Part shown: piece by piece, positions 24,969 to 35,830 of the stretch
Position numbering within the stretch: the first letter of the stretch is position 1
Layout of the letters: the number at the start of each line of letters is the position of its first letter
Program-made: the position numbers and the translations under genes
Notes under the pieces: generated by a model
Told to the model about the DNA's origin: nothing
The model's database searches: none
Seen by the model: only the letters and a program-made list of their open reading frames with translations
Source of the DNA: Onthophagus taurus
Lineage: Eukaryota > Arthropoda > Insecta > Coleoptera > Scarabaeidae
Direction: 5' to 3'
Assembly (NCBI RefSeq): GCF_036711975.1
Contig: NC_091972.1
Coordinates: 7,011,001-7,075,000, forward strand
Length of the DNA: 64,000 nt

Positions 24969-27900
24969 TTCGAGAACCAAGATTACTAATTGCAAAAATT
25001 TAATTCTATTACGACGTCTGTAATGATTAAAGAAAGGGAGGTTCAACAAAGTATAAGTTTAAATTCGTATTTTCCATAGTGTATGAAGACTTTCATGAGT
25101 AACTGTATTTAGCGAGCCAAAATAAAATGATATAAATACAACTTACACTATGCAATTTGAAGATAAAACACAAAAATAAAAAAGGGTTTTTACAATAAAA
25201 ACATCACATCAATTCGTAACCGTTTAAACCCGTTTATTTCGAATCGAACTGACATAATTTCGAGACACATAACAGTTCTTCGTTCTACATCAACTGGCTA
25301 AGTACTCGAGACTTGAGATTCGCGGCGACGGTGTCCATCCACTTGTCCATCGCCACAGCAGGATGCTGCGTACACCTTGTTTCACTTTCACTTTAAAGGC
25401 CCCAAATTCCACCTTGCAACCGGCATATTTACTATATAACGGGATTTTTTCTTAATTAATTAATTTTTTAGTAAAGAAAAAATTAAAATACATAGAGTAG
25501 AAAAAAAAATTATCATTTTATGTTTCTTATATGAATTTTTTTATGATTTTTTTTTCCGTTGGTTTCTAACAATCACATTATCTCCATCCAACCATCAGGT
25601 TCTTACGCACTGGTAAATATCTGTTATGGTGTGTCGACGGTTTCGGTGTCTGTAGCACAGGAAACTGTGAGAACTCTACCAAGACTTTAAATAGAGGTTG
25701 AGATTGTGAAGTTGAGATATTTCTGTTTTAACGAACAAAAAGGAAATTATTTGTCTTCTTGTTTTCTGTTATATCTAGTTTCTATTCACTATTAAAGCAC
25801 AGTTTAAATTCATCTTATATATTTTATCTAATATCTTGCGCATTGTTTTATTCCTTTTTTCATGAAATTTTGAAATGGACTCAAAAGAAAAATCGTGAGA
25901 ACTTTTCTTAATTTTCTTTTATTGTTTTGTTACCATTTTTTCCTCGCTTGCATAACTCGATTTATTTTTGTTTTAAAAATGTTAAAATTTCTTAAAAAAA
26001 TTGAGGCCGAAAGAAAGTAGTAAAGCGCTATTAATTTATTAAAAAAGAGATAACATGTGGTTAATGTTAGTGATACTCATTGTCGAATTGAAGATGAAAA
26101 TGATGAAAGTGTCCCATAGAATATGTCGTTCGTGACCTTGATTTGTTCAAGAAGTATTATTTACGGTCGATAAAGAGGAAGAAGAAACGGTCTTTACTTT
26201 CTTTGCTTTCAGAACTTTCATGTCTCTATGTCATATTTGAAATAAGCACTCAATAAAGTTTATGAGAAATAAAACGAAAAAGAAATTTCAATCTTTTAAA
26301 ATAAAAAATAATTAAAAAGACCTTCACAATATATGTTACAGAAACTTAATCTTACTATTATGTTAAGATTTGATTACAACCGCGCAAAAATAACTTACCT
26401 TTAAAATTAATAACTTCCAAAATTTAAAAAAAATAATCAAAGTTGTTTTAAAGAAAAACTTTTTTATTGTTGAACTAGTTCACTTTAAAAAAAATAATTA
26501 TCTAGTTTTAAACGCGTTTAATCGACTTTACGTTGAAAGCGGACAACGCGAACTGTTTACTCGCCGTGTCACCGTAAGAACTGAATGGTAAGCTGAAGAT
26601 TTTCACCAGAAGTCGTCTTCTGAACTAACCTGGGGGGGTCCTCCCACTAAAAAAAAACTAATGTTTACTTTTTGTGTCACAATACCCATAAATAATTTTA
26701 ACATAGCACAATAATGAATTTTAATCACTCATATTGATTATTTATTTTGTTTAAAATTAAGCGATAAATCTGTTTAAATCCAGTTTCACTTTTCTTGCAA
26801 CCTGTTTATGATATAAATTGTAACACGTTTGCTAGAACAATTTCTCTCCGAGTTGTTTTTAATTTCTTATGGTCATCTGACATCTGGTATATGGTGAACT
26901 TTATGAAGAGATAATTACAAGTTTTTTTCCTTTAATAACATTACTGATTTCACTTTGAGGCTTGTTAGCTTTGGGTAACATAATTTTTTTTATTTAAGTT
27001 ATAGTTTCCACAAAAATTAACTAAAATTATCAATATAAAGAAAAAGTGTATAATAATAATAATAATGGTTATTGATCACCAGGTAATTACAAAAATTTTA
27101 AAAAAATCACAATTATAACAACAAAATACCTACGATGACCAAACTTATGATGAAGTTCAATATGTACTGATCTTCCATATAATAAATCCATATAATCTAA
27201 CTCATATTAAAGTCTATAAATATAATATTTAAGTTTTTATTTGATATAAAACTCATGAATTTGTTGAAAATGTTTTTCATTTAAAAGGAAACAAGAAATA
27301 AAAGAAAAAAAGATTCCAAAGCGTTTGATATCTACCGCATTTCATCCCCGTATATAGGCCAACTACCTGATGGTATTTAAAGAGAGATTTAAAAGAAACA
27401 GAAAACAACAACAAAAAAATACTTGGTATGGTCTTAACAGAAATAATTTTCTCTTAAAGTCAGGAAGTAATGGGGAAATATAAAAAAAGAAAGTGATCTT
27501 TCCCAAAACGCCAAATTTGGATTTAATAAATAAATAAATGAGGGAAATAAAATTAGAGAAAAAAACGTTTTAGCAATTATTTCCGCTTACCTTAATTGAA
27601 ACGAAAAAAAAAACAGTTTACACAGTTATTAAATCAAAATTAAATGGTAAATAATTCATGCACAATTTAACTTGTTTTGAAGACTTTTTTTATTGCATAA
27701 AAGACTTCTTTGTGCCATTTTTGCAACTTAAGTCATAAATATGTCAATAATAGGTTGTATAATGTTACGTTTTTATTTCAAAAAATTAAATTATAAGTCG
27801 GTGGTTAACAAGTGGACCATGTTCCAGTTTTCCATGTTGTCAGAAGGGGTCCTACTTTCTTCTTTTGCATGCATCGGGCAATCGTTCAACGATTATTATC

Positions 27901-28444
27901 ACCATACTTAATAACATTTACTACTTTTTTTTTAATATCTATTTGGTATTGTTCTATATTCTTTTAATATATACCATTTCACTTTACCTTGTAAAGAAGA
28001 AGTGAAAATTTTGTATTCAACCAAAAGAAAAAAATGTTAAAACGAATTAATTCTTTATTTATAAAATTAATATTCAAAGCGTGTTTTTTTTTGGGGCTAT
28101 TGTATTGTTTATTTTTTTATGTTAAACAGTTTTTGTAATACGGATTAATTAAATTTAATTAATTGAAAATGCGACTGAAAAAAGCGAATCTCTACGTGAC
28201 AAAAGTTCTTTGGACTAAATTTTCTCTTCGTTTCGATCGGCATAACTCACCAACTACGGCAATTTGATATTCTAAACGTTTATTGTCGAGAAAGTTGATC
28301 GGGAACATAACATCCGCAATCGAACAACCTATTTATTTTATATAATAGACGTATTTTCATGATTTGTGTCACCAGATTTCTTGCACAATAATTTTTTCTG
28401 TCATTATTTAATAATAAATAACCAGAACAGAATAGATTAATATA

Positions 28445-29010
28445 TAGGGTGTTTATTAAACATGTGGCAAAAATTCAAGGGGTTATTCTAAGAATAGTTT
28501 GTCTTTTAATGATTTTTTGAAATCTGCTTTGTTTCAAAGATATAGGGCAAAACAAAATTTCAGCAGAACCATTTTTGGGCTTGCTGATGAACGTTTAGGT
28601 TGGAATTCTGAATAACTGGCTAGTTAGACCAATATTTTTACCAAGAAGACTTACCAACGAAGTGTATTGCAATTTTTTGGAATAAACGTTACATCAGTTT
28701 CTAGAGGATGTACCATTGGCAGTAAGAAATTCAATGTGGTTTATGCACATTCAGCGCATTTTAGTAGGGTTGCTCGTAAGTTTTTGACAGTACCATATGG
28801 AGATCGCTGAATTGGCCGAGGATTTTTTTCTATGGGGTGATTATAAATCTTTAGTTTACATTACTCCAAATGTGGAAGACTTGTGAAATCGTATAATTGC
28901 TGGCTTTAATTCAATTAGAAACGATCCTGGTGTTTTTGAAAGGGTTCGGCAGTCAATGAAGAGAAGATTGGATTCTTGCATCTTAGGTGGTCATTTTCAA
29001 TAGTTATTGT
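28445..29010 (+). mobile_element. Degraded DDE transposase relic (Tc1/mariner superfamily)
   Basis: After TAGGGTGTTTATTAAACATG at the left, broken frames read NWPRIFFYGV, FTLLQMWKT and then VFERVRQSMKRRLDSC plus GGHFQ. These are the last catalytic part and end of a DDE transposase common in insects (pattern LDFFLWG, LKSLVY, then RRL.aCi..nGGHFEHL). Several stops and frame shifts make it a pseudogene. The right end is not clear. Confidence 0.6.
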
Positions 29011-29039
29011 AGATTAGGAAGCTTATATTTATAATTTTT

Positions 29040-29240
29040 ACTACGTTTATCTGCTCTCGATCGCCATTTCAGGATTCTTCTCGTCCACCTACCATCTCTC
29101 AGTTTAGCCACGTGTTCAGCCCATCTTTATTTTAGCCCCACAATAAGTGATAGTGTTTCGGCTTCGTATGTTAAGACTGGGAGCATGCATTGGTTGAGAG
29201 CTTTCCGTTTCATGCTTATGGGGATATCCGTCTTAAATAA
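29040..29240 (-). mobile_element. LINE fragment, reverse-transcriptase C-terminal region
   Basis: The minus strand reads ISMKRKALNQCMLPVLTYEA, then ETLSL, RWAEHVAKLRDGRWTRRIL and KWRSRADKR. This is the stretch after the reverse-transcriptase domain of an RTE- or Jockey-like LINE. Only about 200 bp remain. Confidence 0.65.
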
Positions 29241-29925
29241 TAAACATACTGTATGAATTCAAAAATTAATTATAGATATTTATTTACTTAATTACAATTA
29301 AAAAAATCAAAAAATTACTTATCATTTTAAATAACGAAACTTCAAACGTCAGTATGACACAAATTCATTTTAAATTGTTACCAACTTTACAATAATTTGA
29401 CAGGTATTACAGAAAAAAAGAACAAATAATCTAGGAATGTTTTAAAATATTAAAAAAAACTTTTTACAAAAAAATTAATTAAATTCAAATTGAATTTTGA
29501 ATCAATGAAGATAAATTCTTGTTAAATTCTCTTAATATAGGCACCACAACAAACACAAAAAGTAACAAGTAAGTTTACTCAGATTTAAAAGGAGATAAAA
29601 CTATATCTTCGATGTAAGTAAGAAAGAGATGGCAAATAAACCAATGTAAAAAAACGGTTATATTGATACAATGACGTAATTGTAATTTTGTCCGGTCAAA
29701 TTATGAATGAAATCTTATCGCAAATTCAAATTTTAACGCTTTTCCACTTTCGTGATATTCCAATTCTTCGTAAAACGGTAATTTTCTGGTGATTAAAAAA
29801 AGAATAAAGTGTAGGCGGAGGTTAGAATTAACCACCTGTTGAAAGGAAACGACAGGTTGGGGGAGGAAAAAGCTTTTATGCTTATACTCTTTTAGTTCGA
29901 AGCTTTTTAAGGTTTAAAATATAAA

Positions 29926-32900
29926 ATGAATTCACCCTGGCGAAAATTTGAAGATGAAAAAGGATTTCCTTATTACATTCAGTGAGTTGCATACTAAAAA
30001 GTTACTTTTGTTGTTTTTTATTCAAATTTTTTGTTGTAGCGAACAAAGTAAAGTTAAACAATGGGATCATCCAAAGTTTCTTGAAATTAAAGAAAAATTA
30101 GATGAGTGCAATTGGATTAAATATGCTGCATATAGGGTGGCTTTTAAAATAAGATTTTTGCAACAATCTTTATACAGTATGTTTTATTGTTTAATTATTC
30201 TCTTTTTTATTTGGTATTTGTTTTAGTGGATATTATTCCTTTGAATTTAATTTCTGGTATTTTTGAAAGGCATCAATTAAATTCAACAGAAAATACTTTA
30301 CGTTTAGAGAGTTATGACATCGAAGCTATTTTATCAGATATATATTTTGCTGTAAATAAACAAAACAATTTAAATATTGATATTGACTTAATTGTTGAGT
30401 TGATGCAAAATTTTTTATATAATGTTTGTGATAAGTAAGTAGAGTAATACTAATACCTTGATATAACAGAGTAATATGGTGAAATACTGCTAGAGGCTTC
30501 CCTCTTTTCTTCCCAAGACTGCTATTCTTTCATCCCATTTGTTCCAAGGTATTCCCCTTTTGTTCTTATCCTTATTCTTTGCTTCAAATACCTGTTTTGC
30601 TATTGTGTTATGTTCAATTCTAATTATGTGGGTGTATCAGTTTAGTTGCTTTCTCTTTATTTTGCTGATTCTCCTCTTGATTTATTTCCAGTCTTATTTC
30701 CTCATTCCTTATTCTATCCCACTTTGTCTGTAAAAGTTTCATTTCCTTGTTGCTGTGCTCTTTCCTTCTTATTTATTTTGGAGTGTCCATCTTTTCAATT
30801 TCTTCTGTCCATATTTCAACCAACTTCCTTGCCTTTTTATAGTCCTCTGCTTGTCGTCAGGATTACTATATCCTGGATTATTATCTATTTTTATTGATTC
30901 CAAACTTTTATAACCTATTATTGTTTGGTATTTATTTGTTCTTGTTCTTGTATTTTTTATCTCTTCATTAATATTATAAATAATAAGGGGCTTAGGCTGT
31001 CGCCTTGGTTTATTTCCTTGCTCATTTCAAAAGTTTTTGATATTTCTCCCTTCATTTGTACTATGCCCTTGACTTCCTTGTACTACTCTTCTTAACGTTT
31101 TTTCTATTATCTTTGTGTTTAATTTGTAACTTGTAGATGATAGGCATATGGCTCTGTAATTTTCACAGTTCGAGTAGCTTCCATTTTTATGTATTGGTAA
31201 GATGATATTATCTTCCCAATGTTTCGGGATTGTTTCCAACTCCCATCCGGTTTTCTATAAACTTAGAAGCCACTCCTTCCCTTTTATTCCCAAATATTTT
31301 ATCATCTCTGGATTTATCTTATCTTTACTGCAACCCTAGTCTGTTTTCATCTTCATCATTGCCTCTCCTAATTCTTCCATTGTTATCTCTTCAGTTGCTA
31401 TGTCTGTAGTGTCTTCCCTTATCATATCTATCCTTGGACGTTTCTGCATAAAAATCCGCCCATATGTCCAGAATTTCCCTTGTAGTTATCTTTATCTCGT
31501 TGTTTTTATCTTTGACGGCTTTTATTTGTTTCCTTTGATCTCCCTTCAGTTTTCTTATTTGATTCCAGAATTTTCGAACTCTTCCCAACTTTTCTTTTTT
31601 ACCTCCCTTACCATATTCTTAGCTCTGTTCGTTCTATAGTTTGCTCTATCCTCTTCCGAATTCGTTCTTATATATTTCTTCCATGACTCACTGACCCACC
31701 AGTGTGTTCTCTTTGTCTGATTATTATATTATCTCATTCCACACACCTTCATACCTTTATTTCGCATTATCTCTTTAAAAATTCTCCATCATTCCAATTT
31801 TTCTTGGTATTTTAGTCTTTCTTCATCCTGCCTTAGTTTATGGATGTTTATTTTCGTATAGGTTTTTATCTTTTCTCTTTCGATTCAGATTCCCATTTCT
31901 GCTTAAGTCTTTACCTCTTCGACTCTGCTTTGGGGATTATGTGATGGTTTCACTTAATGATTAAAATAATAATAAATTTTTTTTTTAATAGAAATCGTGA
32001 GGGTTTAGTGCAAGTAATACATTTAAAATTAGTTTTATCGTTAATGTGCAATTCAAACGTAAACAATTTCTTTCATTATTTATTCAATTTATGTGCCGAT
32101 CATAATAACTGCATAACAAGATTAAAAGTACAAACGATTTTATCGAAAATAAGTGATATTATTTCTTATTTACACGAAGATTTGAATTTCGGACATCATT
32201 TAATTAATTCGTCAGTTGAAGAATGTTTTGCAAAGGTATAAAAGCCATCAACAAAATAAAATAATAATTAGACTTTACTCTTTTTTTAGTCTCCCGGTTT
32301 AGTTGGAATAAATGAAAGCATTTTTATTAATTGGTTAGAAAATAACCCACAAATTTTAATATGGTTACCCACTTTGCATCGATTAAAAAAGTCGGAATCG
32401 GCTGTTCATAACGCAAAATGCTCATTTTGTAAAATTTCACCCATTGTTGGGTTAAAATATCGATGTGTGAAATGTTCACGTTATATTCAATGTCAAAAAT
32501 GTTATTTAACAGCGAGAGTTAATCGAATGCATAAGATAACGCATAATATGAAGGAATATTGCATAGAGGATAATACAAAAGAAGTTAATCATGGATTAGT
32601 TAAGAAATTATGTTCTTTATTACGATGTTCGACACAAGGAAATAATTCTACAATTATTGAAACAAATCCTATTAGGTTTATTTAAATTTCTTTTATTCAA
32701 TTCAAATTTAATTTTAATTTTTAGTATTGATAAAGATTGGTTATCAAGATTACAATCGGATTCAGGAAATAATGGAGATATTGACCCAGTATCCTCACCT
32801 CACTTACAACTACAATTAATAATTAAACAATTAGAATCTCAAAACAAGTTAGGATTTCTTTTCTTATTTATTTATTTTTTTATTTAATATCTTTTTAGAG

Positions 32901-33662
32901 AATTACAACAATTATTGCATTTAGAGATGAGTCCAGGGAAAGATTTAAAAGATTATCTTGAAAATCATCGTGTTAATGTTGCTGCTCAAATTCAAAAATT
33001 AAAAACTTTAAATGTAAATATTTTCAAATGTAGTTAATCGAATTAATAATAATTTGTTTTTGCAGAATCATTTAAAAGATTCTCACCCTGATCCCAAACC
33101 ACAACACAAAATATCCATCGAATCAACACCAATGGTTCCAAACTATAAAAGTCGTATTATGATCGATACTTTGAGTCCGATTACAATCTCAAAAAGTTTC
33201 GAAAATTTAGATAAACAAAATGATTTGTTTAAAAGTAAAAGTAATTACGTTGTTGAGCAATCGTCTTCAATGAATCCAACATTAACCGATTTAAGTACTT
33301 GGATTGGAGGTAAACCGTCAATTATGAATGAACCAAGTATAAGAAGCGATTATAAAACACCTGTTTATGAAATGCATAATGATTTAGATGAAGCTTTGGC
33401 AAAGTTGCAACAAATACTTGCAAATAATTTCACATTAGATGGTAATTTTTGGTTAAATGTTTATGTTTATTGTTAAACATTTTTTTCAGAATCTTTAGGA
33501 AGTATTGATAACGGCGAATTAAAAAATGCCGTAACTGAAGTTGAAGGGATGTTAACTTCGTTAATTGATAACGTTGAAAGTACAAGGTGTAATTCTGTTC
33601 AACCTCACGTTTTTGGTAAAAATGATAGTGAAGTTTATGAACCTAAGTTTAAATATTGTTGA
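29926..33662 (+). CDS. Dystrophin-family WW/EF/ZZ protein, probably discontinuous actin hexagon-like
   Basis: Nine exons (29926-29981, 30040-30176, 30227-30434, 31992-32235, 32290-32675, 32725-32847, 32899-33013, 33066-33441, 33490-33662) give 605 residues. A short WW domain opens the protein (W5, Y16-Y17, W27, P30). Two EF-hand-like helical regions follow (YAAYRVAFKIRFLQQSLY and the LRLESYDIEAILSDIYF region). The ZZ finger is intact: C259, C262, C274, C277, C283, C286, H296, H300. A coiled coil (LQLQLIIKQLESQNKELQQL) and a disordered tail follow. There are no spectrin repeats or actin-binding domain. Drosophila dah, an actin-furrow protein of similar size and layout, is the best match; dystrotelin or a divergent dystrobrevin are alternatives. 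Intron 3 holds a LINE. Confidence 0.82.
30440..31940 (-). mobile_element. Degraded LINE in intron 3 of the dystrophin-family gene
   Basis: The minus strand carries broken frames for a non-LTR retrotransposon. They read YQEKLEWRIFKEIMRNKGMK-like sequence upstream, VRKFWNQIRKLKGDQRKQIK, then the start of the reverse transcriptase: IPKHWEDNIILPIHKNGSYS followed by CENYRAICLSSTSYKL. NEQGNKPRRQ corresponds to the QGD region. Several stops and frame shifts mark it as dead. It is opposite in sense to the host gene. Confidence 0.75.
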
Positions 33663-34279
33663 TTTTATTGGTTTCGCTGGTAGAACTAATAAAAAGATTA
33701 AGGGGAATTATTAAAAGAAATTATATAATAAATATATACTTTATTCATTAAGAAAAAAATACATTATTAACAAAGTGACATTTTTTTATATTAGAAGAAA
33801 AATTAAATAATAAATTCAACATTTTATATTTTTTTATATTTTTAATAAGTGTATATAGCTTTTTAGAAAAATAATCGATAATTGATTACAAAATAAATGT
33901 TTTTTTAAAAAATATATTTTTTTATGCTATATAAAAATATTTTTTTGTAAATATATTAATTCAAACAAAATTCGTTTTATCTTTATTTAAATTTTTTGAT
34001 ATTGCACCGTTTTATTTAAAATTCCTTTCCCCATTATTTAATTTTTTTTTAATACCAAAGGCAAATGTGTTGCATTATTTTTGTTTTAATCGTCTAATAG
34101 CGTCTTTTAGCATCAATTTTTACATAAACTACATGTCCTTTCTAGATAAATAATTATTAGCATTGTGAGCACCAATATCAACTTATATTCAATTTGACTT
34201 AAAACAAATTAAATTAATCTTTAAACTTGTTAAGATAAATCTTTTTTAAAAAGCAATTTGTTATAAACTTTTTGATTTA
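33663..34279. other. Spacer after the dystrophin-family gene
   Basis: Very AT-rich, with AATAAA-type poly(A) candidates near 33725. No gene is seen. Confidence 0.4.
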
Positions 34280-35547
34280 CTGGATGTCACAAAAGCGACG
34301 TTGTAACTCTGTTCGTTTTTGTTGTATGAATGTGAAATTTTACTCGCATGTTCGTTTTAGTGTTACTAAAGATTCCACCAAAAATCCAAAGGATTGCTTT
34401 GTGCAGGTAATGAACCAGGCCAGGGTGACTCAAAAGAGACTGATACCATTGAGGATTGTCCCAAAAGTAGAAGACTAAAAACTATCGTGACTCCCACCAT
34501 GATTAAGCGTGTCCAGGATAAGGTCGCCAGAATTCTAGAAGGAGTCTCAAAAAAATAGCTAATCAGCCATGAATCTGTGCACAGGATCATCAAGCATCAT
34601 TTGGGGCTTCATAGTATTAAGATGAACAAGAAATTCTTGAAAATCTCATGTTATGCAAATGATGCCCTTTTGATGGCGGAAAACGAGAACGAATACTATA
34701 CCGATTCCAAACCACAGCGAAAGGACTAAAAATGGAGATATATCCAAGAAGAAAAATGAAGTAATGATGATTGTGAAAGAACCTGTCAAGTGTAAATTGA
34801 TAGTGAATGATTGCCCCATTAGACACAGCCTGCACTGTAAGTACCTGGGTGTTGATATCTCTAGCTGCAGAAATTTACATCAGCAAGTTAGAACACAAGT
34901 CAACAAAGGATCCAGAATATGTAAGAGACATCATATGGAGAAACAAATACATGTCCAAGGAGAGCAAAGTCCGCATCTACAAAACGGGAGTGAGGCAGTT
35001 ACTGATATATGCAGCGGAAACTCGGACATATATCTCAAAAACCAAGAGCATGCTGAGAACCACCGAAATGAGGTAGCTAAGAACGATTAAAGAAGTAACC
35101 CTGAGGGATCAAATAAGAAGCTCAGCAAATATGGAAGGAACTGAAGGTGCCTGATGTGGTTCCTCTTATATGGTCGAAGCGCAGATGTTAAAGAGACCAC
35201 GTGGACAGGATGGACAACTTCAACATCCCAAGAGGCCTGATGAAGCAGGAGTAAACAAGACATATTCTTACATAAAATAAGAAGAACGTGTGGTCAGTTC
35301 TTGACAGTCTGAAGCGCTCCCTTTAGAAGGCATGGAACGATCTCGACCTCTCCGTCACAGTGCCTGCGTTCTCCAAGCGTTTGTGGGTTTGTGTGAAGGC
35401 GAAGGGTGGATACTTCGAACTTTTGATTATACAGTGTTGTTTGTTAATGTTTGAATAAAATTTATACCAAATTTCATGTCTTTATATGCTTCCGTTATGT
35501 TTTTTATTAACAGAAATACCGTGCTAGTGGACTTTTGTGACACCCAA
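34280..35547 (+). mobile_element. Mariner-like DNA transposon with a LINE piece in its middle
   Basis: Inverted ends match at 17 of 20 positions: TGGATGTCACAAAAGCGACG at 34281-34300 and, inverted, TGGGTGTCACAAAAGTCCAC at 35527-35546. TA dinucleotides flank both sides (34278-34279, 35548-35549). The left half reads transposase helix-turn-helix sequence DCPKSRRLKTIVTPTMIKRV and RIIKHHLGLHSIKMNKKFL. The right end reads SLKRSLRRHGTISTSP-like catalytic-domain residue sequence in broken frames. The transposase centre is absent and its place is taken by a LINE fragment. The element is dead. Confidence 0.75.
34640..35270 (+). mobile_element. LINE reverse-transcriptase fragment inside the mariner-like element
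   Basis: Frames read CYANDALLMAENENE (the YADD box with D changed to N), MIVKEPVKCKLIVNDCPI, then KYLGVDIS, IIWRNKYMSKESKVRIYKTG, RQLLIYAAET, KSMLRTTEMR and ELKVPDVVPL. This is the palm-to-thumb part of an RTE/CR1-like LINE. Frame shifts are present. It begins directly after the transposase sequence NKKFL. Confidence 0.7.
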
Positions 35548-35830
35548 TATATTATTTAGAAATGTAAAAGAATATTATCAAAAAATTGTCATTATAATCC
35601 AAAATTGTTGTGAATATAACTTTTGATCACTCAATAAAAAGAAAATAGACAAGTTTAAAAAAGAATTCAAAATATCTATGTCTTATTAAAAAAGAAATAA
35701 TAATAATACATATTCTTCAAAAAAAATAATAATAAAAATAAAATAATAGAATCTATAAAAATGATAACAAAACAAAAAAAAAAGTGCGCATAAATCCCTT
35801 TTTTAATTAATCTTTTTTTAAATTATGTTT

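Larger units (their letters stand above)
21679..29925. other. Gene-poor 8.2-kb interval
   Basis: No protein gene can be supported. The region is AT-rich, with higher-GC patches at 21880-21960, 22330-22600, 25260-25420 and 26520-26640. The last contains a possible minus-strand donor, CCCCCAG followed by GTTAGT, so non-coding first exons of the secreted-protein gene or enhancers may lie here. Relics of several transposons are listed separately. Confidence 0.4.
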
